Assembly: GCF_009830285.1 (NCBI RefSeq)
Contig: NZ_WUQX01000001.1
Span: 186,001 to 250,000, forward strand
DNA length: 64,000 nt
Source of the DNA: Sporofaciens musculi
GTDB lineage: Bacteria > Bacillota > Clostridia > Lachnospirales > Lachnospiraceae
Reading direction: 5' to 3'
In this document: positions 63,483 to 64,000 of the stretch, piece by piece
How positions within the stretch are numbered: position 1 is the first letter of the stretch
How the letters are laid out: the number at the start of each line of letters is the position of its first letter
Program-made: the position numbers and the translations under genes
Notes under the pieces: model-generated
What the model was told of the DNA's origin: nothing
The model's input: the letters and a program-made list of their open reading frames with translations, nothing else
The model's database searches: none

Positions 63483-64000
63483 ATGTCACATACACTCGAA
63501 GAACATATCAAAGACCCAGGAAGCGCGATTACTCATTTTATCGGAATGTTAATGGCAATATTTGCAGCCGTTCCCTTACTAATCAAGGCAGCCCATGAAC
63601 CAGGCAGGATTTACGTAATCTCCATTGCAGTATACGCTGTAAGCCTGATTCTGCTGTATGCTGCAAGCACCACATACCATACATTTAACCGTTCGGAGAA
63701 GATAAACACCATCTTAAAGAAGGTAGACCACATGATGATAAGCGTTCTGATTGCAGGAAGCTACACTCCCATCTGCCTGCTGGTACTCGGCGGCAGAACA
63801 GGAATTATCCTGCTATGTATCGTATGGGGAATCGCCCTCATTGGTATCCTGCTTAAAGCCTTCTGGGTATACTGTCCAAAATGGATATCCTCTGTCCTCT
63901 ATATCGGAATGGGATGGACCTGTGTACTCGCATTTACCCAGATTCTAAACTCCATGTCTGTTGCCGCGTTCGCATGGCTTCTGGCAGGCGGAATTATCTA
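63483..64000 (+). CDS. Hemolysin III family (TrhA/YqfA-like) membrane protein, 3' end beyond window
   Basis: First 172 residues, RBS TAGGAGGTAA, with TATAAT about 70 nt upstream. Family motifs: DPGSAITHFIGMLMAI with the conserved His, SLILLYAASTTYHTF, and DHMMISVLIAGSYTPICLL, with five membrane helices so far. The PAQR/hemolysin III fold holds a metal via these His and Asp residues; in bacteria the TrhA homologue affects membrane lipid homeostasis. The last His-containing helix is outside the window. Confidence 0.88.
   Translation, partial: MSHTLEEHIKDPGSAITHFIGMLMAIFAAVPLLIKAAHEPGRIYVISIAVYAVSLILLYAASTTYHTFNRSEKINTILKKVDHMMISVLIAGSYTPICLLVLGGRTGIILLCIVWGIALIGILLKAFWVYCPKWISSVLYIGMGWTCVLAFTQILNSMSVAAFAWLLAGGII

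Noticed and set aside
1-64000. CRISPR arrays, rRNA or tRNA genes
   Set aside because: I saw no regularly spaced repeats or RNA gene signatures; a short tRNA could be missed by eye.

Overview
The window looks like Lachnospiraceae (gut Clostridia) chromosomal DNA. Most of it (1 to about 50,829) is the right-hand part of an integrative and conjugative element (ICE) of the Tn1549/CTn type. It is followed by a smaller, partly decayed element at the same attachment site (about 50,841-57,940) and then by host chromosome (from about 57,957). The host call rests on the ICE gene set, a sporulation gene (spmA) as integration target, and the general sequence style; no rRNA or tRNA is present.

ICE backbone (1-26,022): partial DNA methyltransferase, DUF4315 and DUF4366 proteins, topoisomerase III, and a giant methylase/helicase polyprotein that an IS (9,898-11,778, 6-bp target duplication) has split in two. 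An intact tnpV-like gene is nested out of frame in the linker of that giant gene. Then come an ArdC/metallopeptidase protein, YodL-domain polyvalent proteins (one with a nucleotidyltransferase domain), a TTRAP-like protein, an Rpn nuclease, and, on the minus strand, relaxase and MobC with a candidate oriT. The type IV secretion genes are presumably left of the window.

ICE cargo (26,400-43,932) has two modules. The first is a response regulator/histidine kinase pair with a YdcF protein, an ABC transporter, a small membrane protein and a GT51 transglycosylase; it looks like an envelope-stress or antimicrobial-peptide resistance cassette. Two near-identical operator blocks precede the YdcF and ABC genes. 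The second is a radical-SAM RiPP locus: exporter, three paralogous precursor peptides (core C-H-C-x-C), SPASM radical-SAM maturase, subtilase-like maturation protein and a secreted DUF6973 protein. It is followed by an XRE regulator and a full agr-type quorum-sensing set (LytTR regulator, GHKL kinase, AgrD, AgrB). A 21-bp-period direct repeat at a fixed distance from the -10 box occurs upstream of the RiPP operon, agrDB and a degenerate receiver protein, so I infer that the agr circuit drives the RiPP operon. An inverted repeat of about 38 bp brackets exactly the three precursor genes.

Integration module (44,000-50,840): sigma-like and HTH regulators, a DUF6870-like protein and three consecutive large serine recombinases. 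The third has one frameshift in an A8 run, and its stop codon lies inside the 16-bp attachment core. The core is followed by a 3' fragment of spmA. A second copy of the core and of the spmA 3' end (about 83% identical protein) lies at 57,941-58,241. The DNA between holds a frameshifted nuclease-NACHT-pentapeptide defence-like gene, an intact uncharacterised two-gene cassette and the tail of a decayed recombinase, which fits a CIME (cis-mobilizable element) in tandem with the ICE.

Host chromosome (58,242-64,000): a sugar ABC transporter operon (minus strand), an ECF sigma gene with a recognisable ECF-type promoter, its DUF4179-like anti-sigma gene interrupted by one in-frame TGA, a hairpin-rich intergenic repeat, and the start of a hemolysin III-family gene.
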